A stretch of 64,000 bases of DNA from Hoeflea sp. 108. GTDB lineage: Bacteria; Pseudomonadota; Alphaproteobacteria; Rhizobiales; Rhizobiaceae. The notes beneath the pieces are model-generated. The model was given only the letters and a program-made list of their open reading frames with translations. It ran no database searches and was not told where the DNA came from. The position numbers and the translations under genes are program-made. Of this stretch, positions 61,755-64,000 are shown one piece after another (the stretch's first letter is position 1; each line of letters begins with the position of its first letter). The stretch lies in assembly GCF_000372965.1 (NCBI RefSeq), contig NZ_KB890027.1, positions 22,528-86,527 of the forward strand, given 5' to 3'.

Positions 61755-62360
61755 ATGAACCCCTCTTCTCCTATCCGCAAAGTCTACCAGGGTATTGCCG
61801 ACCGCCGGCAGATGTTCCGCATGTTCGATCGCCACACGCAGCGCCCCAATCGTTTCGAGGATGCCGATGCCGGCCTCTATCGCGGGGAGTGGTTCGAGCT
61901 TACCGAGATCGAGCATGATTACATGTTCAACATCCTGCCGCCGCTCTTCATGAACGGCGAGATGTTCGCCATGCGGGAATTCCTGACGGGCTGCATCACC
62001 AGCGTCTTCTTCACCCTGAAGATCGACGACCGGATGCGGTTCTTCCACGCCTATTGCGACCTTGCCGACAAGGGTTCGCCCGCACACATGCGCGCCGCCA
62101 TTGTCGAGCGGGAAAGCCGTCCAGTCCGTGCAATGACCCGCGAAGAGCGGATCGAGCATATCTGGAGTTCAAGCCACGACGAATACCGCGGCTATGCCGA
62201 TTGGCGCTTTCCGCAGGCGCAGCGCGGGCGGCGAACGGTCCTGTTCTTCGGTCGCGACCGAAGCCGCGAGGTCAAGCTGCTCGACGACCTCACGGATGCG
62301 GAGATCGCAGCCAAGCTGCCGGTGCATCTGCGCTACCTCCCCGACGCAATCGCGGCATGA
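61755..62360 (+). CDS. DUF1419-family plasmid protein
   Basis: The 201-residue protein matches DUF1419: 'RKVYQGIADRRQMFRMFDRH', 'YRGEWFELTEIEHDYMFNIL', 'FAMREFLTGCITSVFFTL'. Found almost only on rhizobial plasmids; function unknown. It is followed 12 bases later by DUF3085, forming an operon with the large gene at 62898. Confidence 0.85.
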   Translation: MNPSSPIRKVYQGIADRRQMFRMFDRHTQRPNRFEDADAGLYRGEWFELTEIEHDYMFNILPPLFMNGEMFAMREFLTGCITSVFFTLKIDDRMRFFHAYCDLADKGSPAHMRAAIVERESRPVRAMTREERIEHIWSSSHDEYRGYADWRFPQAQRGRRTVLFFGRDRSREVKLLDDLTDAEIAAKLPVHLRYLPDAIAA

Positions 62361-62372
62361 GGGGAGGAGGCG

Positions 62373-62774
62373 ATGTTCACCTTTTCCGTGACGGATGTCC
62401 GCGTCGTGATGATGCGCGGGCGGCTCGACGCCTACGTCAACGGCGGCTTCCGCAATCCTCATTATGGGCTTTATCCCGGCCGTGATGAAAAGCCCGGTGT
62501 CTGGCTGGTCGGCGACGAGGGCGTCTACATCCTCTCCAACGGCAAGCTCGCGGAAGGGCAGCGTCCGTTCGTCGTCTATGCCGAAGAGTGCAACCCGAAG
62601 ACCAACCCCGATTACTGGCACTACAAGCGTCAGCATTTCGGCGGGGATGACGGAATCGAGTTTCTCGATGGCTTCATGCTCGTGAAGCTGATCGCGGCCA
62701 GGCCCGGCTGCACGCATCTGAAGATCGTCTTGCAGCCGAACTCGATGCAGCTCCTCGCAGTCCAGCAGGACTAG
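62373..62774 (+). CDS. DUF3085-family plasmid protein
   Basis: A 133-residue protein with 'GGFRNPHYGLYPGRDEKPGV', 'WLVGDEGVYILSNGKLAEGQ' and 'AEECNPKTNPDYWHYKRQHF', the DUF3085 pattern. Function unknown. It starts with GGGGAGGAGGCG upstream and lies between DUF1419 and the methyltransferase-like gene. Confidence 0.85.
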   Translation: MFTFSVTDVRVVMMRGRLDAYVNGGFRNPHYGLYPGRDEKPGVWLVGDEGVYILSNGKLAEGQRPFVVYAEECNPKTNPDYWHYKRQHFGGDDGIEFLDGFMLVKLIAARPGCTHLKIVLQPNSMQLLAVQQD

Positions 62775-62897
62775 CATTTCCGCGATGGGCGCCGTCTGGC
62801 GGCCGCTCGCACCCCAATCCCGAACATCCGCACATGTCGAGCCTGCTGGAGGACACCAGCGGAGCGGCGAAGTGCGCCTTCAGCTAGGAGAAACAAC

Positions 62898-64000
62898 ATG
62901 TCGCACGACGACCCTTTCACCATCGATCTTTTCGGCAATACAGCCCTTTCGTCCGGTCTCGGTCTTGGCGTGATGGCCTTTGCCGGCAACTTTGAACCCG
63001 ACGACGATCCCGACCCATCGTCCCCGGCGCCGGCGATGCCGATCGCAGCTGCCGCCCGCGCACCCTCCAAGCCCGTCCGGGAACGTGGTTCGAACTTCTA
63101 TCTCACCGACGACCGAGGTCTCGCGCAGGGCTGGAAGGAGCGCGCCCGCGACAACGTTGCTGCGATCCGGCTCGCGGCGAAAATCGACGCGGATGAGCGC
63201 CCGGCGACCGCTGAAGAACAAGCGCAACTGATCCGTTTCACAGGTTTCGGTGCGTCCGATCTAGCCAATGGCGTCTTTCGCCGGCCTGGCGAGATCGATT
63301 TCCGCAAGGGCTGGGATGAAATTAGCATCGATCTGGAGGATGCCGTCGGCGAGAGCGATTATGCTTCCCTCGCACGCTGCACCCAGTACGCCCATTTTAC
63401 GCCGGAGTTCATCGTCCGGGCGATCTGGTCGGGTCTCAAGCGCATGGGATGGCGCGGCGGGCGTGTACTGGAGCCAGGCATTGGCACGGGGCTGTTTGCA
63501 GCGCTCATGCCGGAAGGCCTGCGCGACGTCTCCCATGTCACCGGCATCGAGCTCGATCCGGTCACGGCGCGCATCGCCCGGCTGTTGCAGCCGCAGGCGC
63601 GCATCGTCACCGCCGATTTCGCCCGCACGGAATTGCCATCGAGCTTCGATCTCGCCATCGGAAATCCGCCCTTTTCCGACCGAACGGTCCGTTCCGACCG
63701 GGCCTATCGATCGCTGTCCTTGCGCCTGCACGACTACTTCATCGCGCGGTCGATCGACCTGTTGAAGCCGGGCGGCTTCGCGGCCTTCGTCACCAGCTCG
63801 GGCACGATGGACAAGGCCGACCGCAGCGCGCGTAAGCATATCGCGAAGTCGTCGGACCTGATCGCTGCGGTCCGGCTGCCCGAGGGAAGTTTCCGCGCGG
63901 ACGCCGGGACGGATGTCGTTGTCGACATCCTGTTTTTCCGCAAGCGCAAGTCGGGCGAGCCGGAAGGCGACCAGTCCTGGCTTGACACCGAGGAGGTCCG
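62898..64000 (+). CDS. Large plasmid methyltransferase/helicase-like protein, N-terminal part (runs off the window)
   Basis: The frame from ATG 62898 (AGGAGA upstream) is open to the end of the window, at least 367 residues. After a 60-residue disordered start it has 'EEQAQLIRFTGFGASDLANG' and an N6-adenine methyltransferase-like domain: SAM motif 'GRVLEPGIGTGLFAALMP' and catalytic-type 'DLAIGNPPFSDR' (NPPF). Homologues on rhizobial plasmids are about 1,500 residues and continue with a superfamily 2 helicase or strawberry-notch-like region. They may protect the plasmid or alter DNA during transfer; role unproven. Confidence 0.82.
   Translation, partial: MSHDDPFTIDLFGNTALSSGLGLGVMAFAGNFEPDDDPDPSSPAPAMPIAAAARAPSKPVRERGSNFYLTDDRGLAQGWKERARDNVAAIRLAAKIDADERPATAEEQAQLIRFTGFGASDLANGVFRRPGEIDFRKGWDEISIDLEDAVGESDYASLARCTQYAHFTPEFIVRAIWSGLKRMGWRGGRVLEPGIGTGLFAALMPEGLRDVSHVTGIELDPVTARIARLLQPQARIVTADFARTELPSSFDLAIGNPPFSDRTVRSDRAYRSLSLRLHDYFIARSIDLLKPGGFAAFVTSSGTMDKADRSARKHIAKSSDLIAAVRLPEGSFRADAGTDVVVDILFFRKRKSGEPEGDQSWLDTEEV

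Overview
The window looks like part of a large repABC-type plasmid, chromid or integrated plasmid from a high-GC alphaproteobacterium of the order Hyphomicrobiales, most likely Mesorhizobium, Aminobacter or a relative. The evidence is the complete repA-repB-repC cassette with its antisense RNA and parS-like palindromes, an imuB-dnaE2 mutagenesis cassette, rhizobial plasmid families (DUF1403, ScpB, DUF1419, DUF3085), a TniABQ-type transposon and an ISKra4-family insertion sequence. No rRNA, tRNA or CRISPR array was seen.

Layout. 0-6.4 kb: a solitary repC with a downstream nuclease-like gene, then a complete repABC cassette. 6.4-17.6 kb: a mobile and remnant zone holding a serine recombinase, a MarR regulator, a DUF1398 gene with an internal stop, a tyrosine recombinase, an orphan antitoxin-like regulator, tniA-tniB-tniQ with repeated end sequences, DUF1403 and scpB, then a frameshifted AAA ATPase and a truncated S8 peptidase that runs into the tail of a DUF3445 N-demethylase gene. 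18.1-43.6 kb: a 25-kb catabolic island. 43.7-47.4 kb: two damaged Gfo/Idh/MocA oxidoreductase genes, the second cut by a 2,275-bp ISKra4-family element. 47.4-51.5 kb: a DUF3800 gene divergent from a RES-domain toxin pair whose antitoxin is unusually long and carries a HEPN-like motif, followed by a possible nuclease of unknown family. 51.5-56.8 kb: a hypothetical gene, a remnant of imuA, then imuB and dnaE2. 57.1-64 kb: an ArsR/SRPBCC/DHFR-like operon and a block of plasmid backbone genes, the last of which (a methyltransferase-like giant protein) runs off the right edge.

The island at 18.1-43.6 kb is the main functional story. Creatininase and creatinase convert creatinine to creatine and then to sarcosine plus urea. 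HyuA/HyuB and an N-carbamoylsarcosine amidase form a second route, N-methylhydantoin to N-carbamoylsarcosine to sarcosine. Both meet at the four-subunit sarcosine oxidase SoxBDAG, which gives glycine and methylene-tetrahydrofolate. GlyA then combines these into serine and a serine deaminase gives pyruvate and ammonia. Three uptake systems (a PotABCD-like ABC transporter, an MHS-type MFS symporter and an NCS1 permease) and three regulators (two LysR, one GlxA/SouR-like) are interleaved. No creatinine deaminase was seen, so N-methylhydantoin must be imported or made elsewhere.

Several genes carry single frameshifts or stops (DUF1398, AAA ATPase, Gfo/Idh, possibly a small backbone gene). These may be real decay or sequencing error and should be checked in reads.
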